From contig JALGPY010000012.1 in NCBI GenBank assembly GCA_023055425.1, positions 12,583,922-12,647,921 of the forward strand: a stretch of DNA of 64,000 bases. The letters are read 5' to 3'. The stretch's first letter is position 1, and the number at the start of each line of letters is the position of its first letter. The notes under the pieces are model-generated. The model searched no databases. It was not told the DNA's origin and saw only the letters and a list, made by a program, of their open reading frames with translations. The stretch comes from Linanthus parryae (Eukaryota > Streptophyta > Magnoliopsida > Ericales > Polemoniaceae). Position numbers and translations under genes: made by a program. Positions 33,248 through 43,401 of the stretch are shown piece by piece.

Positions 33248-34120
33248 TTACTTTCTTGTCCTTGGCTTCACTGCTTCTGTAACTGACTCTTTTATGTTTT
33301 TAAAACATAGTTTTTACAAAATCAAAATTTTTCTATTATATGTTGACGATATAATTGTCACATGGAATGACACTGATTCTATTCTAAAATTGACCACTTT
33401 ACTTCAACAAGAATTTGAGAAGAAAAATATCGGACCCCTGACCTTTTTCTTAGGTCATCAAATTCAAAGAATTTCCTTTGGCATATATATTCATCAGATT
33501 AAATATGTGGATGATTTACTTACAAGTTTCAACATGACACATAGCAAAGCTTTCCCTATTCCTCTACCAGCAGGAATAAAATATCATTATCTTGATGATA
33601 AATTTCTCAAAGATCCCACAAATTTAAACAATTAGTGGGCTCTCGCCAATACTTGACTTTTACACCACATGATATTTATTTTTCGGTCAATCATCTCTCT
33701 TTGTTAATGCATCAACTTGAAATTCAAAGCTAAAAATAATTTTTAGATATGTGTCGGGTTAAAATTCTCATGGCCTTTTTTTATTATAAAAAATGCTATC
33801 TTGCTCTTGAGGCCTATGACAATGCCGATTGGGCTGGTAACCTAACAGATCGACGAAGAACACCATATTTTGTTGTATTTTTTGTGCCTAACCCAGTGCA
33901 CTGGGCTGCTAAGAAACAACCCAATGTGTCCCGCTCATCAACTGATGCTGAGTACTCTACTCTGCCACAACTGCAGCTAAAATGACTTGACTTTAATATT
34001 CTTCATGCTCGTACAAAGCATATAGAATTGTCATATCTTTTACCAAGGGCCTCTCACCACTACAATTCAACACTCTTGAAGACAAACTTCTGATTTCAAG
34101 ACCACCATAAGTTTGAAAGG
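33247..34120 (+). pseudogene. Copia RT and RNase H fragment (Ale/Ivana-like)
   Basis: 33247-33635 reads LGFTASVTDSFMF, then FLLYVDDIIVTWND with the catalytic YVDD, LTFFLGHQIQRISFGIYIHQ and VDDLLTSFNMTHSKAFPIPL. After a gap, 33749-33985 has CYLALEAYDNADWAGNLTDR, then VHWAAKKQPNVSRSSTDAEY, the RNase H start. The end of RNase H (ARTKHIELSY) is at about 34005-34035 in another frame. The piece starts abruptly at the SIRE-like junction, so the RT N-terminus is missing. Stops at 33633-33635 and elsewhere: non-functional. Confidence 0.8.
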
Positions 34121-34540
34121 GCATATTAAGAGAAGAACGACATTTTCATCAGTAAAGACAAAGAAGGAGCACTCAAGAGTTATTTTATACAAGTAAAATG
34201 ACTATTCTGTAATAGACAACAAACTATAAGGACTGCCTCTTATATTTCGAACGTATTTTTAACGTTCATGTACGTATAAGACAGCTGTATTTACAACTGT
34301 CTAAACCAGGGTTAGATGGAAACCATAGTTAGGCCGCTCTATAAATGTCTTGTATCTCCGTTTAGGGTTTCATTCATTGAATACAACTCTCTCTTTCTCA
34401 ATGTTTCACCTTCTCAGGCGTTTCCTCTTCGATTCTCTGTACTTCACGATCAATTGAATCTATTATGTTTTCGCCGTGAAATTTTGATTTCCATCATTTC
34501 TTCATCTCAATTTCTTGTATCTTGAGTTTTGATGTTGAAA
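34110..34540 (+). repeat. Probable LTR of copia fragment
   Basis: Follows the RNase H end and a purine-rich TTTGAAAGGG (34111-34120). Contains CTCTATAAATGTCTTG (TATA-like, about 34338-34353) and AATACAACTCTCTC, usual for short copia LTRs. Its boundaries are approximate because no second LTR is visible. Confidence 0.45.
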
Positions 34541-34829
34541 AACTAATCCATTTATGCGATTCCGTATTTCCTACAGAAGATTGCAGAAAAGACCAGCCTC
34601 GGAGCCGCCTTTCTCATGTTACTCATTATCCATAAATCAAGCGTTAGATTCGCTCTACTAACCTGGAATAGGGATGAGGAAGAAGATCATACATTTGATA
34701 ATTGGTTACAGTCTCTGAAGATATGTTTTCTGGATCGCTGCGCCAAATTAGAGAAAGGGCAAAAATCAGGTTTATTAATTCATTTCTTCCTTATGTTCTA
34801 TTTATTGGAGTTAAATATTATGCACAAAG

Positions 34830-35950
34830 TTTCCACTTGAAAAGTTTAATATCCAGCATCAAATTTGTGGTCATGATTACCATACATCCCTAGATTGCTA
34901 GTATATAATAGAATATGTTATCAAAGAATACCGATATCTAAGTAAACTCTCAGCCATGATTGCATTTACTCAATCTTCTCCCCCTGCAACTAACTATTTG
35001 CTAATTTACTATGGAGCGTTCAAACATATGACCGCTATTCTTCGAAATCTCTCTTATCACAGAGCCGCGCATTAGAGGAGAGGGCATGTTGCAATTGGTA
35101 AAGGTCATACTCGTCCTATTAATGTTTCTGGTACGATTCTTTTATCTATTGCTAATAATCATTTTACTCGCTCCCTCTGAAACTATTAGTAATGTTTAAT
35201 TTTTAAAATCACTTCGACTATATCATTTGGTTAGAAAAATGACACAAAATTTTGTAAATACTTTCATAGTGTTGAGTTGTCTCGATCTATAACATTATGA
35301 AAAGATTTAACAATTTTTTCATCGTTTTGTCGATCTGTAGCCCACTCAAATTCATGTCTAAAAGTCTACCAATACCAATAATAAGAGACAGAGGGAGTAT
35401 TTATCAAATATTTTGCATGTATTCAAACTTCCAGCTAATTTATCTTTGCATAAATTTTACGCTGAACATGATCTTCTTCCATTCAATTATATGCCACTTT
35501 CTTAACAAAGCGACGGGCAAAACTCAATACCAGTGTCAGAGAGAAATGAGTCGTACCCTATTGACTTGCTATCTTTCAAGCCTTCTCCTCACATGCTAGA
35601 TTTGGCCTTTAGTGAAAATGTTGAAGGCTCTCATTCTTTAAACGGTCTCTAATTTATGTCAAACTTGTTAGAAAGGCAAAATGTGTAAAATGCCACATAA
35701 GTTGCCTAACGCTTCTATTACAATTCCTTTGCGTTTGCCTCACAGTTCTGTATGGGGGAGTCTGCAAGTACTTCCATGGTTATAGGTTTTATTTGGTATC
35801 TCTTGATAGTTTCTCTAGATGTACCCCTAAATTGAACTTGGAAATTGAGGAACATACTGGTTGTCCTATCGATTCGAAGGAGGTGGTGAATATCTACTTT
35901 CTGTGGTGAAATTAGTTGTAGGCTTGTAGCAGACAGGAACGCAATCTTTT
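34830..35950 (+). pseudogene. Copia gag end, protease and integrase relic
   Basis: Plus strand, several frames. 34855-34900 has a CCHC-like remnant (ICGHDYHTSLDC). 34960-35160 reads TQSSPPATNYLL then FKHMTAILRNLS, the protease region where DSGATxHMT is usual, so the active Asp is gone. 35405-35600 reads like the pre-integrase segment, with YPIDLLSFKP and a TGKTxYQ-like remnant. 35780-35920 has SLDSFSR and EEHTGCPIDSKEVVNIYF, matching the DDFSR and SDGGGEF region of integrase. A MITE interrupts it at 35171-35397. 34541-34829 probably held leader and gag; nothing firm seen. Confidence 0.55.
35171..35397. mobile_element. Stowaway-like MITE 1
   Basis: 227 bp; left end CTCCCTCTGAAACTATTAG, right end complement CTCCCTCTGTCTCTTATTA. 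CTCCCTCYGT is the known Stowaway (Tc1/mariner) terminus. TA flanks the right end; on the left TA is followed by four extra bases. No coding capacity. It splits the copia pre-integrase region. Confidence 0.6.
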
Positions 35951-35954
35951 TACC

Positions 35955-36180
35955 CATATGGATCTGTTGAGAGCAGCAGATATTCAGCTCTGACATGGAG
36001 GTGCGAATCCACCGCCATGAATCTGTTAAGAGCAACACGGATACAGCTCTGACATGGAGGTCCAAATGCACCGCCATATGGATCTGTTGAGAACAACCCA
36101 GATTCAGAATAACACAGATTCAACTCTAACATGGAGGTGCAAATCCACCACCATAATGGATCTGTTCAGAGCAACACAGA
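35955..36180 (+). repeat. About 60-bp tandem repeats
   Basis: Nearly four units built on TGGATCTGTTGAGAGCAACA and CTCTGACATGGAGGTGCAAA, ending CACCGCCAT. One unit has an extra internal repeat of CACAGATTCA. Frames on both strands exist only because the unit is nearly divisible by three; no protein recognised. Confidence 0.75.
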
Positions 36181-36240
36181 TCCTCTCTTGTAGGTTAAAA
36201 GAACCCCTAATAAGTTGTGATGTAACTGTACCAGAAAGCT
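36181..36240 (+). pseudogene. Third, tiny copy of Ninja/AFP gene end
   Basis: CTCTCTTGTAGGTTAAAAG and CCCCTAATAAGTTGTGATG match the last codons, stop and first 3'-UTR bases of the two arms (36660-36730 and 37510-37560). Plus orientation, directly after the tandem repeats. Confidence 0.6.
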
Positions 36241-36275
36241 CAGAGAGAGCCTAATCGGTTACCGGCAATCTAATA

Positions 36276-36500
36276 CTTCCTCTGTTTCTTCATGAATATC
36301 CTGCTCTAACTTTTGAACAAGTTACTGGATCACTTTGGCACAGTGATCTAGATAGCAAAATGATATAATTTCTGAGATTTCTTTCATGGTGTTGTAGACT
36401 AAACTACTCTACAAAATCATGCAAATCGAATCACCGGGTCAAAATAACCAAATAAATAGTGACAAAGTGAAGTGAGTTAAAATAGAAGAAATAGAGGTAG
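36276..36500. mobile_element. Stowaway-like MITE 2
   Basis: 225 bp; left end CTTCCTCTGTTTCTTCAT, right end complement CTACCTCTATTTCTTCTATT. Similar size to MITE 1. TA precedes the left end; the right flank is TG. Non-coding. Confidence 0.5.
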
Positions 36501-36721
36501 TGCATCTCTTCAAAATGACTCAGTAAATACACTACCTGAATAAGCCCTTGCAAATAGGAAGGAAAGAAATACAACACAAATACCTCAATTAACCGCTTTC
36601 CAGTTACCATAGAAAGCTAAATTAGAAAATTATCCAAACACTGCAAGAAAAAAAAGAGAAAATCAACATGTTCTCGTCTCTTCTATCAGGCCCATCCCAA
36701 CTTATTAGGGGTTTCTTTTAC

Positions 36722-37130
36722 TTACAAGAGAGAAGAAGAGCTAACAACTATATGTTTGAGAGGGTTAGGGACATCTTCACTCCCAGCATGCCTCACAAAC
36801 TCCGCCGGAGAGTGAAAGAGCCCATGGAAAACGCAGACAATCTTCACCTCTTCTCCTTTCCTATAGCCATATAGGAAACCTTCAATGTCTTTCCCGTTGG
36901 GACCGACTCCTCTAGTAGAAACGCACGGCAGGTTTGCCACCTCGTCCCTTGAGATCTCCTTAGTTCCATTGCTCTTGATTGTTGCTGCATTTGTCGAGCG
37001 ATGGTTGTTGTTTGCTGAAGAAGGAGCTCCGACGAGTTCGAGCGCTTTCTCCGTCACTGATTTGAGGGAGACGAGGCGTTTCTGCTCGTTGTGCTTTGGG
37101 GGAGTCCTGATGCCACCTGGACTTCTTCTA
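36722..37130 (-). pseudogene. Ninja/AFP C-terminal fragment, left arm
   Basis: Family: ABI5-binding (AFP)/NINJA proteins, nuclear adaptors that recruit TOPLESS co-repressors in abscisic acid and jasmonate signalling. Only the C-terminal part is present: [52 protein letters not shown], then SPAEFVRHAG and [14 protein letters not shown] with a TAA stop. This is the TIFY-binding-type domain of the family. The frame is open through the fragment and upstream to the hairpin centre, but there is no EAR motif region, no proper start and no promoter seen, so it is a gene fragment rather than a gene. One family Cys (CVCHG) is Phe here. Confidence 0.8.
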
Positions 37131-37149
37131 CGTGCAGTACAGCAGAAGA

Positions 37150-37530
37150 AGAAAAAATGAGAAACCCATAAGGACTGCAGTCTCCCTCAAATCAGTGAAT
37201 GAGAAAGCCCTTGAACTCGTCGGAGCTCCTTCTTCAGCAAACAACAACCATCACCCAACAAATGCAACAACAGTCAAGAGCAACGGAACGAAGGAGATCT
37301 CAAGGGACGAGGTGGCAAAGCTGCCGTGCATGTCTACTAGAGGAGTCGGTCCGAACGGGAAAGACACTGAAGGTAGCCTATATGGGTATAGGAAATAAGA
37401 AGAGGTGAAGATTGTGTGCGTTTATCATGGGCTCTTTCACTCTCCGGCGGAGTTTGTGAATCATGCTGGTGGCGGCGATGTCCCTAACCCTCTCAAACAT
37501 ATAGTTGTTAGCTCTTCTTCTCTCTTGTAG
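37150..37530 (+). pseudogene. Ninja/AFP C-terminal fragment, right arm
   Basis: Mirror copy on the plus strand. Reads SLKSVNEKALELVGAPSSAN, LPCMSTRGVGPNGKDTEGSL, YGYRK, then a TAA where the left arm has Gly, then [37 protein letters not shown] and TAG at 37528-37530. Apart from the single nonsense codon the frame is intact. It lacks the N-terminal part of the family like the left arm. Confidence 0.8.
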
Positions 37531-37739
37531 GTGAAAGAAACCCAGAATAAGTTGGGATGGAACTGATAGAAGAGACGAGAACATTTCGATTTTTCTCTTT
37601 TTTTTTATTGCAGTGTTTGGATACTTTTCTAATTTAGCTTTCTATGGTAACTGGAAAGTGGGTAATTCAGGTATTTGTGTTGTCTTTCTTTCCTTTCTAT
37701 TTGCAAGGGCTTATTCCGGTAGTTTATCTAGTGTGCGAG

Positions 37740-38960
37740 TTATGAGTTATTCTATTTCTCTGTGAATCTTCACACTTAGATTTTTTTGTGCTCTCTCTCT
37801 GCATTTCCAACAGAGTTTGCATAACCTCCTGATCCCAGCACAGAAGGCTGCAAACCTTATGAATAGGCGCACCCGCTTGATCCACTCAGAAAGTATCAAA
37901 TATTACACTCGCTCCTTCAAAAACTCAATTCCCCTTTAACAAGTTCAGATTGCAGCAATCTTACACCGCATGGGCTTAGACTCCTAACAAATCCCTAATC
38001 CCGTATGTTCATTTTTACTGCAAATTACGATTTTGCTTTCTCCAAGTCTAGTCAATTTACTTCATGGAACATAATTAATTAAAAGAAACAGGGTCCAAAT
38101 TAGGTGGGTAATATATAAATACACAGATGGAAGCCAGGAGTATACACCACGGTTCTAAAACAGCCGGTTTATTACCAATGCCAAACCAGAATGTAATGGC
38201 TACGTTCGACCTTTGCTACGGTTACAGTCCATGTGTACAGTGTCTATCAAATTCAGAGAAGACTTGGTTTATTCTTAGGGCTGATTCTCTACCTTAACAG
38301 GGCAATTTCTCAACATTTGCATTGGCTACTCTACCATCGCACGTGTGCAAGTGAAATCATATGGTTACAGCATCTAAATATCACTGATACTGTTACATTA
38401 GAACCATTATTTGTAGTTTACAACTAACAATAAACACAATTACCATACAGCAAACTCTATGTATCCACATGGTGTGATAACATAATTGTACACAAATGAA
38501 GTCTTCAAGATTCTAATAACTGTGTATAACAGTTATGTTTAGTACGAAATCTCTACCGTTTTGTGTGATTTCCGGGCAAAATACACGAGAAACAGGCGAT
38601 GACCTTGTACTATTTGAGTACTTGAGCTATTTGTGCTTAATTGATAATTTCAGGCGTTTTTCGCATTAATTTGACCTTATTTTAGCACATTTGATCGCAC
38701 CGGGTGTATTCGTGTTGTGTTTGACAGAAAACAGAGTTCAGAGATCATGTGGAGAGGGAAAACGAACTTTGGAATAAGAGGAGAGCTCGGGAAATTTGCT
38801 AGCAATGGAGAAGCAAAGAGTTGAGCTACTTTGAAGGTTTAGAGCTGCTGCATTTCACACGAACATATTGAGGGGTCAGTAGCTGCATAGCATGGCCAAA
38901 CTCTAAACCCAGCAGCCCATACACTTCACCAATTTCACCACCAATCTCCTCCTACTCTAA
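37740..38960. other. Intergenic stretch, no gene seen
   Basis: AT-rich sequence without a supported gene. 38560-38830 (AATTGATAATTTCAGGCG, TTTTAGCACATTTGATCGCA) has the flavour of an Athila-type LTR or leader but no boundary or partner is visible, so I only note it. Confidence 0.4.
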
Positions 38961-38968
38961 TTATTAGA

Positions 38969-39305
38969 TGATGAAGTCCAGAAATGAAGTCCAGAAGTTA
39001 AGATGATGAAGTCCAAGCCCAAAAGTGTTGCTGTGCTGAAAGCCCAAATAGCTAAAAAGCCCAAAGATATTAGAAGGATCTTTTTGTAATGAAATGTAAA
39101 CTTTTGGTGCCTTCTGTTTAGCTTCCCTAAAGGTTCAATGAACCATCTAGATAACTCAATCGAACGGTCATTAATACGACCGTTCGGCATCAGTGTATTT
39201 ATCTCCTTTGATTGCTAATGAAACCCTAACGCCTCTTTTCCTTTCTGCGATCATCTTCTTTCTGAGAGCTCTGTCTCTCTTCATGAAACCCTGATTGGGT
39301 TTTCA
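38969..39305 (+). repeat. Probable 5' LTR of the copia element
   Basis: Right end GGGTTTTCA is fixed by the primer site. The left end is a guess at the first TGATGAAG; no second LTR is available. Contains small direct repeats of GATGAAGTCCA. Confidence 0.45.
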
Positions 39306-39318
39306 TGGTATCAGATCC
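39306..39318 (+). promoter_or_regulatory. Primer binding site
   Basis: TGGTATCAGATCC, initiator-Met type with one change, directly at the LTR end. Confidence 0.8.
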
Positions 39319-39322
39319 GTCT

Positions 39323-40088
39323 ATGCTCACTACCACCACTCATACAACCATGACGACCACCGGCGCCTCAAACCCTATGTTTCTTCTCCCAAATATTAAC
39401 AATCTCATTTCTTTCAAATTAGACAGTTCCAACTATGTTTTGTGGAAGTATCAGATCTCAGCGATCTTTCGAACCCAGAATCTTTTCGGTTACATCGACG
39501 GCATTGTTCCACCACCGCCGCAGTTTCTCACCGACGCCCTAGATCCTGCTCCCAATACGGCGTATCAGGTATGGGTCTCCCAAGATCAGGCGTTGCTTAC
39601 TCTCATCAACGCAACCCTGTCTCCGGAGGCTCTTTCTCATGTTACTGGTCATGAATCTAGTAGATATGCTTAGTTAGCTCTTGAGAGAAGGTATGCGTCT
39701 CTGACTCGCTCCAATGTGCTGCATCTCAAATCTGAACTCCAAAATATCAAGAAGAATTCTGATTCAATTGATGCTTACATGAAAAGGATTAAATCTCTTC
39801 GTGACAAATCATCTGTTGCTATGGCTCCTATTTCTGATGAAGACATGCTTTTATACACTCTTAATAGTTTGCCTGTTGAATACAATCCCTTTCATTCCTC
39901 TTTACGAATCAGATCTGAACCTTTGACTCTTGAGGAATAACATGTTTTACTTTCTGGTGAAGAGCAAATGTTGGATTCTCAATATATGAAATCTATTGAT
40001 AATTTGGGTACACTGCTTTTGCTGCTCAAACCTCTTCGTCTTCTCGGGGTCGTGGTTTTTCTAGAGGTCGGTCCAACCGTAGCTTTCA
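39323..40088 (+). pseudogene. gag: Copia gag with nonsense codons
   Basis: Structural protein. I start at ATG 39323 (MLTTTTHTTMTTTGASNPMF); the in-frame ATG at 39305 overlaps the LTR end and primer site. Capsid features: FKLDSSNYVLWKYQISAIFR near the N-terminus, then PNTAYQVWVSQDQALLTLIN, YMKRIKSLRDKS and LYTLNSLPVEYNPFHSSLRI, typical of plant copia gag. In-frame stops TAG 39671-39673 and TAA 39938-39940 break one continuous frame. The C-terminal Arg-rich part (SRGRSNRS, about 40055-40085) ends at the filler junction, so the zinc knuckle is lost. Confidence 0.8.
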
Positions 40089-40154
40089 TAATTAAGAATG
40101 ATCTTGTTTACTCATCTCAACTAGGGTAGAGTTGTTTTCACACACTCACTAGCT
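40089..40154. repeat. 66-bp filler copied from the nearby Athila LTR
   Basis: Base for base the same as 40984-41049 in the adjacent LTR; the corresponding part of the other LTR (about 49124-49189) differs at several bases. It sits exactly where protease and integrase are missing from the copia element. Confidence 0.85.
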
Positions 40155-40421
40155 CCTGACTTCTTCTTCTCCCAATGCAGCTTCTCCTTCTCCTGTCTTC
40201 TCTTACTGTCCCCCTACAGGATATGATGAAAATGCATTTGAAACCAGTGAGGGGCCAACTCTGTCTTCCAGTCCTGATGTACTGCAGCCACCTGAGAGGG
40301 AGAGTGATCTTAGTCCCAATGAAGAGCACATACAAGAACATAACACTACACCTCTCTCTCCCAGCTCTGGCATGGCAAATGCACAGACTGAAGCAGCAAC
40401 ACCCACTACAGGTCCCTCAAT
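40155..40421 (+). pseudogene. Copia integrase-RT linker
   Basis: Low-complexity Ser/Pro/Glu linker of pol (GYDENAFETSEGPTLSSSPD, then PPERESDLSPNEEH and MANAQTEAATPTTGPSM). It runs open to the Athila insertion at 40427; its continuation is at 50220. Confidence 0.65.
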
Positions 40422-40426
40422 GCACA

Positions 40427-42058
40427 TGACGCGCGATTACTACGCGTTGCTATGCAAGTATACGGTCAAGTAATAAAGTGGAGTATTTTGGACTCCGAGT
40501 TATCGAACCCAAGGGAAGGTGTTTACTATATGTTCTAGATTAGCAATTATACTTAATCTACCTAAGTAACCGGTAAAAATGATTGTAGTTTGAAGAGTTG
40601 TCACCCTCAAACAAGTGACTAGCAATGGCAATAAAATAGCGTGAAGAAAATGATTTGATAGAAATCAGAGGAGAGAAAGCTAGGCAATCTATAGATCACC
40701 TAAGGTAGTTTTGAAAATTCCGGATTCCATGTTCTAACACAATGAATCTTAGCAACCTATACTGGGTAATGGAATTTACAATCACTTATTGGTCTAATGT
40801 CGTTCTAAACAAAGGTAACGATTTGTCCCTCTCAGGCCAAGTATACTACCTATGTGTTCTAGCAGGCTAACAATATTGCAAGGAATAATTTCCTCTCAGA
40901 CCACCATTCACTAACAACTCATTACTTCCTACTGAATTTACCCTCATCTAGCCATTCCTATCCAACTAACCTCTCATTCTAGTTAATTAAGAATGATCTT
41001 GTTTACTCATCTCAACTAGGGTAGAGTTGTTTTCACACACTCACTAGCTACATAGTAATTTCGAGTCATGACTCCTACGTTACTAAGAATTAAGCACAAT
41101 AAACAAGATAATTAGGCTACTAGTATCATCATTAAGCCTAGTTCATGATTGAATGGAGAAATAGACAATTCGCATCACACATCTTAGCCCTAACTTGTCA
41201 AGGAAAGAACTCAACATGATGAAAACCAAAACAATCTCCATTAAACCATAATCCTAGCATGAAAGATCATTCAAAATCCAGAAAATGTCATCAAAACATA
41301 AACCCTAGGCTCTCCATAGATGCCTAGGTATGAGTTTAGCTACTCAGAACACAAGTTACATGGTTCTTGAATAGTTCATACAAGAAAGTAGAGAGAAAAA
41401 TAGATCAAACGCTAAAATAGTGAAGATTGGGGCGATCCAGGTTCTCCTCCTTGCTTGAGCTCGTTCCCAATGAAGTCTCCTTGCTCTCCTCCTTCTTATT
41501 GGCTCGCTGGATGCGTGAATGATGCTTGTTTTCGTCCCTAGGTCGTTCTTGAATCATAACCCACAGAAGTCTTCAGTAATTGCATAAAAGCCCCCTGAAA
41601 TCTGCTCCTAACTTCAAAACGCGATATCTTCTTCCTCTGAACTCGGATTTAGCTCTGTGACCTATCGTTGGAAAGCTCTCTGAGTCTAATTTCATATGGC
41701 ACTGGTGTCACCCCCAAATGAGTGGTATAACTCCGGATATGATCAAAATAGTGCAGACTCAAGCTCCTCCAATTCGGCTTCTCTTGACTCCACTTGAGCT
41801 CCCCTTTGTTTCCGAAGTTCGTTCCATGCCTCCTATCAACCGATTAGAATCCGAACATGAACAAATATACCAAGCAATTATATTTGACAAATAATAATTA
41901 AATATGCATGAAAAACGCCCGGACTAACAACATAGCACATGGTATCAACAAGTGATAAAACGACCTAGAATCTCTATTATTTGCCTCAAAACACTCTCCA
42001 AATACACATAATCATGTAGTAATTGCTAAAGAATTATAGCCCCTAAAAGGTGCTATCA
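40427..42058 (-). repeat. 3' LTR of the Athila-type element
   Basis: 1,632 bp. On the minus strand it begins TGATAGCACCTTTTAGGGG at 42058 and ends CGCGCGTCA at 40427. Partner 48708-50214. The terminal 40 bp (40427-40466) have no counterpart in the partner. Confidence 0.9.
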
Positions 42059-42073
42059 AACTCCCCCACACTT
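42059..42073 (-). promoter_or_regulatory. Polypurine tract
   Basis: Minus strand AAGTGTGGGGGAGTT immediately before the LTR start. An almost identical motif, AAGTGTGGGGGAGTTTTAG, occurs at about 43415-43433 after the env-position ORF. Confidence 0.9.
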
Positions 42074-43400
42074 ACTCTCTTGCTCGTCCCGAGCAACAAT
42101 GAAGCACAAAACCCCCACACTTGAGACATTGCATACATACCCAAAAACCAAAACAAATGCATACCCCACAACTTTGCATACTTAACTTTCCGCTAGCCAA
42201 CACCACTCACGACTCAATACACAAAGACACGACTATGCAACTACATGATATGTACAATGCCACTCAAGTATGTACAATGCGAGGAATTAAAGAACTTATT
42301 TTTTATTTTTTTTAGTAGAGATTGGGCAAACTCTCCATCACTAACCGAAAATCATCAAATCCGCACTAGCTCATTTTGAAATTTCACAACACATAGTAGG
42401 AAATAAGATATTGTGATCCTATGCACAAACTCACTAAGGCGTCCCCTAACATCCACCAATTCATACCAAAATACGGCACGTCTTTTGATTCAAAGCGTCT
42501 AGGCATTTCAAGTTTCTAAGTGGTATTCCTTCGCCAAGTCATTTGAGGTTTTCAGACCCTCTTAGCCGTTACTGCTTTGAATGCGAATTGTCCCATTGCT
42601 GGGAGACACAACTCCTATGTAATACGGCTTCACTTTAGTTTCCCAATTAAGCTCTACGTTGGATTGAAAAATCAAATTTTCCGTGCACACGGAGGCACAT
42701 TAGGTTGTCTCTCCTTTAAGCACAATTTTCTTTTGAATTTTCATTTTTTTTTCATTTCCTCCTCTGTTTTTACAACCGTGCAATAGAGCTTAAGAGTGTA
42801 AGCTTTTTATGATTTTCTCTTAGAACCACCTTAAGGGATGGTGGTGTATACTCCCCAACTTCACTTAGGCTAGAGCAGCATACCACATGGAACCGACTCT
42901 ACACGAAGGTCCACCCCAGATTCTAAGAGTCCACTGGAAACGGAATAATCAACCACTCAAACACTCAATCCTCCTAGCACAATAAAGGAATCAAAAGTAT
43001 GCCTGTAATCTACCTTCACTTTTCCATAGATACCCGAGACATCCTTCTGTGAGACTTGTGCACAAAATACTAGAATTAAAGTCTCCCTACTACGGTTTTT
43101 ACTACTCTCATGAGCCCTTTCATTGGATTCTCTTCGGTTTCTAGGTCCTAAGTTGCCCTTTCTAAAAAAAATCATTTTTTAGGATTTTTCTGATTTTTTA
43201 TTTTTTTTCTTTTTTTTAGACACTATATGTAACTAGCCAACTCGATTAACCACAAAATAGGGTAGGTGGACTCAATAAATAAAAGTGAAACAATATATAT
43301 ACAATGAAAATATTTAAACGTGCACATGCAATCCTATGGACCAACTCTACATGCATAACAGACTCACTAAACTACATGTAACAAGGCTATGAAATGGCTG
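42074..43400 (-). other. Athila 3' non-coding region
   Basis: AT-rich, no gene supported. Between the two purine tracts; includes poly-T/A runs at 42295-42315 and 43165-43215. Confidence 0.65.
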
Positions 43401-43401
43401 A

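Larger units (their letters stand above)
36528..37735. repeat. Large inverted repeat of a Ninja/AFP 3' end
   Basis: Two arms of roughly 600 bp face each other across a centre near 37130-37150 (CTTCTTCT ... AGAAGAAG). Left arm about 36528-37133, right arm about 37150-37735. Each holds the last coding part of a Ninja/AFP-family gene plus about 200 bp of 3' sequence ending GGGCTTATTC/GAATAAGCCC. By eye the coding parts are about 90% identical, with uninterrupted matches longer than 21 bases. A transcript through it would fold into a long hairpin. Confidence 0.85.

Noticed and set aside
35955..36180. CRISPR-like array
   Set aside because: Units are contiguous tandem repeats without unique spacers, in a plant nuclear context.
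36668..36874. Plus-strand 68-codon frame and its mirror at 37378-37584
   Set aside because: Exact antisense of the AFP domain in each arm; exists only because of the inverted repeat.
38560..38830. Solo Athila-like LTR
   Set aside because: Text resembles gypsy LTRs but neither end nor a target duplication can be found.
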